64,000 nucleotides of DNA from Synechococcaceae cyanobacterium (GTDB taxonomy: Bacteria > Cyanobacteriota > Cyanobacteriia > PCC-6307 > Cyanobiaceae): NCBI GenBank assembly GCA_947378425.1, contig CANCJV010000001.1, positions 1 through 64,000 of the forward strand, read 5' to 3'. The notes below the pieces were generated by a model. The model was not told where the DNA came from. It did not search any database and worked only from the letters and a program-made list of their open reading frames with translations. Position 1 is the first letter of the stretch. Every line of letters begins with the position of its first letter. The translations under genes were made by a program, and so were the position numbers. This document shows, piece by piece, positions 7,278-17,420 of the stretch.

Positions 7278-8117
7278 TCAGGCGGCAGCTTGAAGCCAGC
7301 GCTCAGGAATCTCCGTTTGTAGGGAGTCGCTCGCGGGCCCGTGGTAGGAATCCCAGAGTTCAACTTGTTTGAATCGGACAATATAGAACCATTCAGGCTT
7401 GTCTCCTTCGCGTCCCCAGGCTTCGTCCTCGGGAGCAGGACTTTCGTAGCTGACCCTAGAAATGACCCCTTCAGCACCCCTTACGTATTCGGGAGTGCGG
7501 GTATAAAGCAGTGCGGGCAAGTCACGAACCTTCACTCGATCGCCAACCTTGAACTTGGCAGGATCGGCCTGCCCTTCATACATGCTTGGATCACCCTTAC
7601 CAAGAGAGTCGGCAACCCACTTGTTGCGCTTAACTTTCGATCCATCTCCTTCAAATTTGGGCTGAGCGTCCGGAAGCCGACCATTGAGGCTTCCAGCATA
7701 ACGCTCTTGAATCTCAACCAACCGATCGGTAAGTTCTCCCCATGTGATGTATTCCTTCTCGACAAGAGTCTTGGTTGCTGCCCACAGCCAACGAAAATAG
7801 TAGGGGAGGCCAAGGTAGGCAGATAGCCCTATTTCAACGTCGGCGATTCGACGCCTCTCCTCGGAAACCCAAACACCTCCCCAACCCAAAACTTCACAGA
7901 GTACGTAGGTCATCAACTCCCACTGTTCTTCCTGTTTTTCAAGGAAGGGTTCGGCTGGATTGAGTTGTCCGCCCTGATCTTGAGGACACTTCATGTATGC
8001 CCAAAAAACATCAGAGGAAATCATGTCCCCTGAGGTCCATTCAGGCAGTTCTGGATATGATGCTTTGAGGCGAGAAATGAGGGCTAGCTTTTTTTCCCTA
8101 TGAGACGCAGTAGTCAT
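7278..8117 (-). CDS. scnBA: Thiocyanate hydrolase beta-alpha fusion subunit
   Basis: This 279-residue protein joins two chains that are separate in T. thioparus thiocyanate hydrolase. Residues about 1-160 resemble ScnB (EEQWELMTYVLCEVLGWGGVW, SEERRR, LGLPYYFRWLWAATKTLVEKEYIT, LTDRLVEIQERYA). Residues about 180-279 resemble ScnA (FKVGDRVKVRDLPALLYTRTPEYVRGAEG, YESPAPEDEAWG, EWFYIVRF, TEIPERWLQAA), an SH3-like barrel. Nitrile hydratase beta has the same order in one chain, but its usual GIHDxGG start is absent. The ORF track starts at 8399; I use ATG 8117 because a strong promoter lies at 8149-8177, inside the longer frame, and the upstream residues look non-coding. It is the first gene of the operon. 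Confidence 0.8.
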   Translation of the reverse strand: MTTASHREKKLALISRLKASYPELPEWTSGDMISSDVFWAYMKCPQDQGGQLNPAEPFLEKQEEQWELMTYVLCEVLGWGGVWVSEERRRIADVEIGLSAYLGLPYYFRWLWAATKTLVEKEYITWGELTDRLVEIQERYAGSLNGRLPDAQPKFEGDGSKVKRNKWVADSLGKGDPSMYEGQADPAKFKVGDRVKVRDLPALLYTRTPEYVRGAEGVISRVSYESPAPEDEAWGREGDKPEWFYIVRFKQVELWDSYHGPASDSLQTEIPERWLQAAA

Positions 8118-8148
8118 TAGGAAGGCTTTGGCAATAGAACACTCTAAT

Positions 8149-8177
8149 ATTATGACCCGTGTCAAACCTTCTGTCAA
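8149..8177 (-). promoter_or_regulatory. Sigma70-type promoter of the thiocyanate hydrolase operon
   Basis: Read on the minus strand, TTGACA (8177-8172) is followed after exactly 17 nt by CATAAT (8154-8149). This predicts transcription from about 8142 and a leader of roughly 25 nt before ATG 8117. A second TTGACA lies 5 nt inside the spacer. No clear Shine-Dalgarno sequence is visible in the leader. Confidence 0.7.
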
Positions 8178-8244
8178 CGTACCCGGTCGCGGCCCGGGAC
8201 AGTTCGGGATGGCAGATCGCGAGGGCTGAATCCTTGACGGCAGC

Positions 8245-8514
8245 TTGATTTCCATTTGCATCTCAGGCAGAGACTGTTTGAGATTTGGCGCCCCTCCTGC
8301 TGGCATTTCTGAAGCGGACTGGTTGTCGTGGCCAGCCGGTGCCAGGGAACTCATCTTGACTCTGCAGGAGGAAATCGACCAGCTCCGCGCCCAACTCACC
8401 GCCTTGCCGACCGAGCTGGCCAGCCCGCGGGAGCGGATCGGCCGCAGTTCTCACAACTCTCCAGACCGTCCTCCAGCGACGGCCTTAGTGGACAGTCCCG
8501 GATATAGTAGCTAA
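8245..8514 (+). pseudogene. Truncated IS66-type transposase N-terminus
   Basis: The 89-codon frame reads GISEADWLSWPAGARELILTLQEEIDQLRAQLTALPTELASPRERIGRSSHNS, the leucine-zipper-like N-terminus of IS66-family TnpC transposases (normally ...LRERIGRSSRNSSKPPSSDGPG). Just after SSHNS the frame shifts: the PPSSDG part survives in another frame (tcctccagcgacggc). The rest of the roughly 500-residue transposase is missing and IS630 sequence follows immediately, so this is a dead fragment. Confidence 0.75.
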
Positions 8515-8546
8515 AATAAGGATCGCCTCCTGGGGGGAGTCGTTCC

Positions 8547-9006
8547 ATGGCAGTTGGCCGCCCGATGCCGCCGCTGGTTCTCAGCGACGACGAGGTTCAG
8601 CAACTCCAGAGCATCGCCAACTCAAGGTCGTTGCCCCATTCGATCGTGCAGAGGTCGCACATCGTGCTGGCTTGCGGAGCCGGTGAAACCAACACAGCCA
8701 TTGCCATGCGGATGGGTTTGACGGGCATGACCGTGGGCAAGGGGCGCAAGCGTTACCGGGACCTCGGCCTGAAGGGTTTACACGACGAACTCAGGCCAGG
8801 GCGGCCTCGCACCTATGAGAATGACAAAGTGGCCGAGGTGATCAACCGGGCCCTGCAGAGCAAGCCCGCAGACGGTAGTACGCAGTGGACAGCCCCCTCC
8901 TTGGCGGCTGCTACAGGCATCTCCAAAAGTACGGCGCACCGCTGGCTACAGACCTTCTCCCTGCAGCCCCACCGCCAGAAATCGTTCAAGCCAGAGAGAG
9001 AACCCT
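8547..9006 (+). pseudogene. Truncated IS630-family transposase
   Basis: From ATG 8547 the frame encodes the N-terminal helix-turn-helix half of an IS630 transposase: LVLSDDEVQQLQSIANSRSLPHSIVQRSHIVLACGAGETNTAIAMRMGLTGMTVGKGRKRYRDLGLKGLHDELRPGRPRTY, then SIAAATGISKSTAHRWLQ-type sequence up to LQPHRQKSFK. The family continues with a DDE catalytic domain, which is absent. After KSFKP the same frame runs into unrelated DNA polymerase-like sequence. A TA-flanked left end may sit near 8508-8520. The element cannot encode a working transposase. Confidence 0.8.
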
Positions 9007-9399
9007 GGAGGGTCTCCAGTCCCCTGGGGAGGCGGATGGCAGGCCACCGGTTCACTAAAGGGGAGCCTGGGGTCCGCTTCAGTGGCTCCGCCCCCGAGAG
9101 CCTCAAGTCCACCGCCGCTCTGGTTTTCCCCATCCAGGCCGCCGGAGCAGAACTGCTGAAGATGGGCCCTGGCTCTGCTGATGCCCCGCCTCTTGGAGGA
9201 GCTTCCCGGCGTGAGGCTCTGCCTTGTAATCCATGACGCGATCGTGCTGGAGGCTCCCGAGGCTCTGGCTCAGGCCACAGCGGATCTGCGGCTGGAGGTC
9301 ATGCATGCAGGACCCGGACTCCAGGCCCGCTACCTGAAGAACATCCTTCCCCTAGTGGCGGATGTCCGGGTGGGGCGGCGCTGGGCAGAGACCCACTGA
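9007..9399 (+). pseudogene. DNA polymerase I (family A) C-terminal fragment
   Basis: Sequence downstream of the IS630 break encodes the C-terminal end of a family A polymerase. SPLGRRMAGHRF recalls the T-x-x-GRxR segment and FPIQAAGAELLKM the NFPIQ helix. After a frameshift near 9163 come LALLMPRLLEELPG, motif C VRLCLVIHDAIVLEAPEALAQA (His-Asp catalytic pair), and the terminal VADVRVGRRWAE. The 5' two thirds are missing. Compact enzymes of this type are encoded by phages and plasmids, so this is probably a relic of such an element rather than the chromosomal polA. Confidence 0.65.
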
Positions 9400-9427
9400 G
9401 GCTCGGAGCATCCGGCTGGCGGTGTGT

Positions 9428-10141
9428 TCAGATCACGGCCTTGGTGAGTTGCAGGATGCGGGTGAAGACCGCGGCATAAAGCGCCAGGATCATGACGAGA
9501 TAACCGAGCACCAGCAGTCGGCCGACATGGTTGGTGCCGACAATCGTTGCTTTATCCCTGTTGCCTCTGTTCAGCAGTGTGTTGACGGCGGAGTGGTAGT
9601 AATCGAATTGGGTGATGCCCCTGCTGTAATCGGCATCGGAGAGCTTCACGACATGGCCGGGTTCGCTCTGGCCCACCCAGTCCAGCCGCTGGAAGACCCA
9701 GCCCCAGGTGAGCACGAAATAGGGTATGTAGAGAACGATCTGGCCAAGCAGCACGGCGGTCTCCACCTTGGAACCTTCGAAGAGCAGTCCGTTGATGGTG
9801 AGGAATTCAGCCAACAGCCGCAGCGAAAACCAGAGGCCAGCGCCATCAAAGCTCCAGCGGGGCAGCAACCTCTTCCGCCCCAGGAGCACCGCCATGGTCG
9901 CCAGCCACACCCCGAACACCACCATGGCAACGGGGTGCACCCGGTGGGCCAGCAGATAGGACCAGCCCGCCACTAGCTGTCCGGCATCGCTGCCGCCCAT
10001 GAGGTTGCCAAAGTTGCCAGCACTGCGGCGCAGCATTTCGGCATTGATGTTCTGCAGCAAGTACAACACGACCAGCACTGCCAGTTCACCGGACTGGGCG
10101 CGGCGGGCGGCGGGGGCAATCACCATGGAGGACGAGCACAA
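9428..10141 (-). CDS. Multi-pass membrane protein, ion-channel-like
   Basis: A 237-residue membrane protein with about five or six hydrophobic segments (LAVLVVLYLLQNINAEML, HRVHPVAMVVFGVWLATMAVLLG, VETAVLLGQIVLYIPYFVLTWGWVF, LLVLGYLVMILALYAAVFTRILQL). Its last third (ITQFDYYHSAVNTLLN... then a long final helix) has the layout of a pore helix, re-entrant loop and inner helix as in two-helix potassium channel domains, but no TVGYGD-like filter is present. It shares this layout with the protein at 16671-17420. It could be a channel relative or another small-molecule membrane protein. Start may be the second Met at 10126. It lies between decayed transposase remnants. Confidence 0.6.
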   Translation of the reverse strand: MCSSSMVIAPAARRAQSGELAVLVVLYLLQNINAEMLRRSAGNFGNLMGGSDAGQLVAGWSYLLAHRVHPVAMVVFGVWLATMAVLLGRKRLLPRWSFDGAGLWFSLRLLAEFLTINGLLFEGSKVETAVLLGQIVLYIPYFVLTWGWVFQRLDWVGQSEPGHVVKLSDADYSRGITQFDYYHSAVNTLLNRGNRDKATIVGTNHVGRLLVLGYLVMILALYAAVFTRILQLTKAVI

Positions 10142-10387
10142 CAGAAAACCTGGATGAATCCAGGGCTGGGACCGACTTTATCGGGCTTGTCGGGATCCGG
10201 GGATGTCCGCGGGCCCGGAACAGGGCTGACTGCGAGTGAATGTGCCTGCGGCCGCTAACCGCACTGGCGAGGCCACCAGCGCAAACGCTCGGGGATCAAA
10301 AGGTCATGAGGTCACCTCTCACGAAGACAAAAACGATGTACGACTAGTCCATTTTAAAAACTTAGAAGACGAATAGCACTTACTATT
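10142..10387. other. Intergenic region between membrane protein and IS remnant
   Basis: No gene supported. It presumably holds the promoter for the minus-strand membrane protein; no motif stands out. Confidence 0.4.
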
Positions 10388-11507
10388 GGGCACCTCGAAT
10401 AATCATCACTTTTCAGAAGCTTTGCGGACATGAAAATGCAGCCAAGGAGGCGGCTACGCAGGAAAATCTTCCACCCATGGTCATGCAGCCAAAGACATTC
10501 TCAACACAAGCTCTGATTGACGACTTGACACGATTCAATTCCTTGACTGCGTCGCTTAGCGGATGATTGCGAGCGCCTTTTTCGTGGATCAGGCTTTCGA
10601 AGTCACCGAGGCTCAGAAGATCATCAAAGCATTCACCAGAACTCGCTGAGTCTGCCCGGACATAGTCATGCTCGTTTTCTGGATCCAGCAGTAGTGGAAG
10701 CATCTGGCTGTCGTGGATATTAGCAGGAGTGACAACCTATCGGCGAATGAATCCATAGTCGACATTGATGCAGATGCTGTTCTTATAACCGTATTAACTG
10801 ATGCCGTTCCTTTTTGTCCAGCCAGCATCTAAATTCTTTTTCTGCAAGCGATCTGGGTTTTCACCCCAGCCCTCCGGCAGCCTTCCGGCTTTGATTTCCT
10901 TGTTTTCCTCGCGGGTATTGCGTTGCTATGGCTAAGCAGAAGCCTGCGGCAAGGGTACAGGAACGAGAGTCGCGTCAATGATCTGACCACCACGGGCTAG
11001 GAGACCCTAGGAGCGCAGCTATGCCTCAAACATCTCAAAGAGTAACTCGATAACTCCCGCCTTGCGCAGTCGCTCCCTGAAGAATGCGACTGTAGTGGCA
11101 TCTGGAATGTTGTTCATCACGCCAAGCCCGACAAATTCCTCGAAGGAGCCTCTGTCATTCACCTGGAATTCAAGCTCGTCAACCGCAAGCGGAAGGCTAC
11201 GCCTACGCTGAGGTTGAAAAGCTGCTGGAGAACGAGCATCTTGGAAAAGATCAGCGGATCAATCCTCTTGCGCCCTGCATTGCTCTTGCGCACGTGCTCA
11301 TAGCCCTTGTCAAGCAGTGGGCGGAATCATTCCCATGGGATTAAATCAGCCAGGCACTTGAGAGCCGCTTTTTTATCTTGGAGCTTTGTGACTCTTTTCT
11401 GTTCGTCCCAGAAGCCTCTCTGACCCACTGTTGGCATGAAAATTGCTCAACCAATTAAATCCAGATCATGCCGCAATCAACTGCCTTGATGATTTTTCGA
11501 GGTACCC
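10388..11507 (-). mobile_element. Decayed IS5-type insertion sequence, about 1.1 kb
   Basis: Imperfect terminal inverted repeats bound the element: gggcacctcgaataatcatca at the left, and at the right the reverse complement of gggtacctcgaaaaatcatca (19 of 21 positions match). The interior encodes a broken minus-strand transposase. A clear target-site duplication could not be assigned. Confidence 0.75.
10413..11437 (-). pseudogene. IS5-family transposase, multiply frameshifted
   Basis: Reading the minus strand from ATG 11437 gives MPTVGQRGFWDEQKRVTKLQDKKAALKCLADLIPW, then a stop, then (in phase) FRPLLDKGYEHVRKSNAGRKRIDPLIFSKMLVLQQLFNLS, typical of IS5/IS1182-like DDE transposases. The middle is scattered over several frames. 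The C-terminal part appears as a VRADSASSGECFDD-like catalytic segment and LIHEKGARNHPLSDAVKELNRVKSSIRACVENVFGCM, including the VRARVEHVFG-type motif. At least one stop codon and several frameshifts make it non-functional. Confidence 0.8.
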
Positions 11508-11631
11508 TTAATTGCCTAAATGTCGATTTTCCAGAGTCTTGTTAGGATTTGGCTTCCTGACTACTCAAGCCAGATTTACCAATGATTACACTTGATCACC
11601 CAGGGGAAAGTCCTCTGATTCCAGGTCTGCC

Positions 11632-14676
<3,045 letters not shown>

Positions 14677-14803
14677 CCAGCATCTTCGTGAACATCGAAT
14701 CTTACGGGGGACAGGCAGTCGCCAGTCGACAGGACGGCCAGGGGCAGAAGCAGCAACATGGAGGCCGTGATCGCTCTGCCGCCCCGCTCCCCCCGACACC
14801 CCC

Positions 14804-16666
14804 ATGGGAATCCCTTCCGATCTCTGCCGACGCGATCCCCTGGCGGTGCCGTTCGACACGCTGGTGGCCAGCGGGCCCGATGGGCTGGAGCAGAACCTGT
14901 CGGCGCCGGGCTGCGCAGCAGGCCCTCCCCGGCTCCAGGCGGAGCCATGGAACGCCGCTGCCCGGACGCCTGGTGAGCTTCGCCGCCCGGACGCCTCGGC
15001 CGACCTCCAGGACCCGGGCCTGGCCCCAAGCCCGATCCGGCAGGCCCCGGCGGCGCTGCCGCCTCTCCCTCCACAGCCGAGGTCGGCGGGCTCAGCGCTC
15101 ACGGGCACCGCGATTGCAGGGGTAGCCGTCGGTGTCTGGAGGGCCCTGGATCCCATCGCCGGTAGCAGCACCACCCCGCTGCGCCGCCTGTGGCTCTATG
15201 ACCCCAGCGGCAGCGGCGCCACCAGCACGGCCGCCCTGGCAGCCCTGGACACCGTGGTGGTGACCCATGGCTGGCGGGGCAGCGGCGTCAGCACGGCACC
15301 GGGCGATCCGACGGGCTTCGGAGCCTCCTTCACGGCCATGGCCAGCGCGATCGCCAATCCAGGCAAGGTGCAGGTGCTGTTTCTTGACTGGGGCCCGGAA
15401 TCGATCGACCCCACCCCTTCGGGCCTGGCTCCCTACGGCGCCGCCGGCCGGGTGAAGGCCGTGGCGAACTGGGCCAGCCAACAGCTGCAACCCCTGGCCA
15501 GCACCGGCAAACTTCTGACCCTGTCGGGCCACAGCCTCGGCGCCTACGTCAGCGCCCAGACGGCGCTCGCCCTTGGATCCGCCACCAATCTGCGACTGGT
15601 GGCCCTGGACCCGGCAGCCGCGGGGCTGAACGGGGCCTACGACCTCGAGAGCACCAACAAGATCGCCGATCCGGTACCGAAGCTCAGCGCCACGGTGGCC
15701 GCAGGCGCCTCCCTGGCTTTTGTAGTTGCCGATGTCAATCTCACCATCGGCATCGCGGGGGACAACGCCGAGGCCGGCACCGCCGGCCAATCCTTCGTGG
15801 TGAAGGGCTTCGCCAGCACCACCTCAGCGGGCGATGCCCATGGGGCGATCCCATCTCTCTATGCCGACCTGGGCCGCTATCTGAGCCCCAACAGCAGCGT
15901 GACGGACGGGATTCTCGCCAGCTTCCTGGCCAACCGCTATAGCGACAGCGGCAGCACCAGCGGCACCTTGCGCCATGAAGGCGTCGCCAACCTTCGCAGC
16001 AACAGCCTGGGACTGATCGCTTCGCTGGATGGCTTCAGCGCCGGCGGCGGGACCCAGAAAGTCAGCTTCGTCGAAGCCGGCATCGCCGATCCGGCCGGTT
16101 CCAGCACCAGCCAGGACACCATCGTGTCCCTGCGGGATGTCGCCCTCAGCAGCAGCGCCAACATCGAGAAGGTTGTCCTGGGTGGTCGCAGCGGCCTCAT
16201 GGCCACAGGCAATGGACTCGCCCAGACCCTGATCGGCAACGAGGCCAGCAATCGCCTCGAAGGCGGCGGAGCCGTGGATCTCCTGACCGGCGGCGATGGG
16301 ATGGACACCTTTGCCTACAGCACACTTCTGGACGGCTTGATCGGCGGCACCAGCCTGGCCCCGGTCTTTGAGCGCATCAGCGATTTCGACCTGCTCAACG
16401 ACCGCATCGACGCCCCCGGCACCAGCCCGCGGGCGGTGGTGGGGCTGGGCTCCCTGGGGGCGACGCTCAGTACCAGCGCGATCAACACCCTGCTGAGCAG
16501 CACCAATTTCGTAGCCTCCGGAGCAGCCTGGTTCAGCTACGGCAACCGCACCTTCCTGGCGATCAACGATGCGATCGCCGGCTTCAATCCAGCCCAAGAC
16601 GCCGTTGTGGAGCTGACGGGAGCCATCCCCAATGGCCAGAGTCTCAGCAATCTGATGATCGCTTAA
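14804..16666 (+). CDS. Predicted type I-secreted lipase-like protein with RTX-type C-terminus
   Basis: A 620-residue protein. Residues about 130-290 resemble the pancreatic-lipase branch of alpha/beta hydrolases: VVVTHGWRGSG, VLFLDWG, and the nucleophile elbow LSGHSLGAYVSAQTAL followed by LVALDPAAAGL. There is no N-terminal signal peptide. The C-terminal 200 residues contain hemolysin-type calcium-binding remnants (LIGNEASNRLEGGGAVDLLTGGDGMDTFAYS), ISDFDLLNDRIDAPG, and a closing module (FVASGAAWFSYGNRTFLAINDAIAGFNPAQDAVVELTG) of the kind that directs export through type I systems. An extracellular esterase or phospholipase is likely. No ABC exporter or membrane-fusion gene is nearby. The first 80 residues are low in recognisable content, so the true start may be downstream. 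Confidence 0.75.
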   Translation: MGIPSDLCRRDPLAVPFDTLVASGPDGLEQNLSAPGCAAGPPRLQAEPWNAAARTPGELRRPDASADLQDPGLAPSPIRQAPAALPPLPPQPRSAGSALTGTAIAGVAVGVWRALDPIAGSSTTPLRRLWLYDPSGSGATSTAALAALDTVVVTHGWRGSGVSTAPGDPTGFGASFTAMASAIANPGKVQVLFLDWGPESIDPTPSGLAPYGAAGRVKAVANWASQQLQPLASTGKLLTLSGHSLGAYVSAQTALALGSATNLRLVALDPAAAGLNGAYDLESTNKIADPVPKLSATVAAGASLAFVVADVNLTIGIAGDNAEAGTAGQSFVVKGFASTTSAGDAHGAIPSLYADLGRYLSPNSSVTDGILASFLANRYSDSGSTSGTLRHEGVANLRSNSLGLIASLDGFSAGGGTQKVSFVEAGIADPAGSSTSQDTIVSLRDVALSSSANIEKVVLGGRSGLMATGNGLAQTLIGNEASNRLEGGGAVDLLTGGDGMDTFAYSTLLDGLIGGTSLAPVFERISDFDLLNDRIDAPGTSPRAVVGLGSLGATLSTSAINTLLSSTNFVASGAAWFSYGNRTFLAINDAIAGFNPAQDAVVELTGAIPNGQSLSNLMIA

Positions 16667-16670
16667 AGCC

Positions 16671-17420
16671 TTAATTCAAGGTATTAATGGCACGCGCGAC
16701 AATAATAATAAACACCAAAATCATGAATAATGTATGGATAATTTGAAGTGTCTTCAGTCGATTACCGATCAACATATGACCCTCAGGAGATCCAAAGCAA
16801 TTGCTAGAAAGTATTGTAAAATAAAGGTAATCAATAGGACTAGGCAGCCAATTGTCACTCTTCAAAATCCGACTCTCAGTTTGCTCTTCTGGAAACATGA
16901 TTCCCTGGGGAATAAAATTTAAAGTTTGACGATAAATAAAATTATTTTTAAGCGGATAATCCAAGTACCAATACCAAAACACGAAAACAAGATTAATGGC
17001 TATATAAAGTTCCAAAGACTCAGCGAGAAGCTCATAGGAGTCTATGTGCAACCGATAGATTGTAATATTGACAGAGATGATATTGGTGACCAACTGCAGC
17101 GACGCCATCAGGCCAATCATGCGCATCAAACCTCTGCGGATCGGCCGATGGCGGCGCAGATTCGGTAACCATTGAAAGAGCATGAGATATAAAAATATCA
17201 ACAAAAAAGCTGCATAAAATACCTGCAAAAAATCTCGTATAGAATTCAATGGAATATCGTGCTTGTACTTCTGTGTTAAATAATAATAAACAATCTGCAG
17301 CCTCAACAATAAATCGATCAGCACCGAACCCGCCAGGGCCAGCAAGTAGGGGCGGCCAATCGATGGGGCCACCGATTCATGGCTTGACTGCGACACCGAT
17401 CTAAGCCACCCGTTTGCCAA
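16671..17420 (-). CDS. AT-rich membrane protein resembling a two-helix potassium channel
   Basis: About 249 residues with several membrane helices and a C-terminal unit SPIDYLYFTILSSNCFGSPEGHMLIGNRLKTLQIIHTLFMILVFIIIVARAINTLN. This matches the cyanobacterial 'potassium channel family' pattern DYLYF-x-tataFsptd-x-x-x-PL-x-x-AK-x-L-x-x-x-QS...ARAI. The filter position (NCFGSPE) lacks TVGYG, as is usual for that group, so ion selectivity is unknown. The gene is far AT-richer than everything around it. The frame opens with TTG 17420, overlapping the 3' end of recN by 20 nt; a GTG 24 nt downstream is an alternative start. It converges with the lipase-like gene, leaving only 4 nt between. Confidence 0.7.
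   Translation of the reverse strand: MANGWLRSVSQSSHESVAPSIGRPYLLALAGSVLIDLLLRLQIVYYYLTQKYKHDIPLNSIRDFLQVFYAAFLLIFLYLMLFQWLPNLRRHRPIRRGLMRMIGLMASLQLVTNIISVNITIYRLHIDSYELLAESLELYIAINLVFVFWYWYLDYPLKNNFIYRQTLNFIPQGIMFPEEQTESRILKSDNWLPSPIDYLYFTILSSNCFGSPEGHMLIGNRLKTLQIIHTLFMILVFIIIVARAINTLN

Noticed and set aside
6525-8117. Plain nitrile hydratase annotation
   Set aside because: The alternative was considered seriously because the beta+alpha equivalents are in one chain. The sequence details (EERRR, LPYYFRWL, DLPALLYTRT, ESPAPEDEA, WYRSPNYRRR) recall thiocyanate hydrolase subunits more, and the NHase beta start GIHDxGG is missing.
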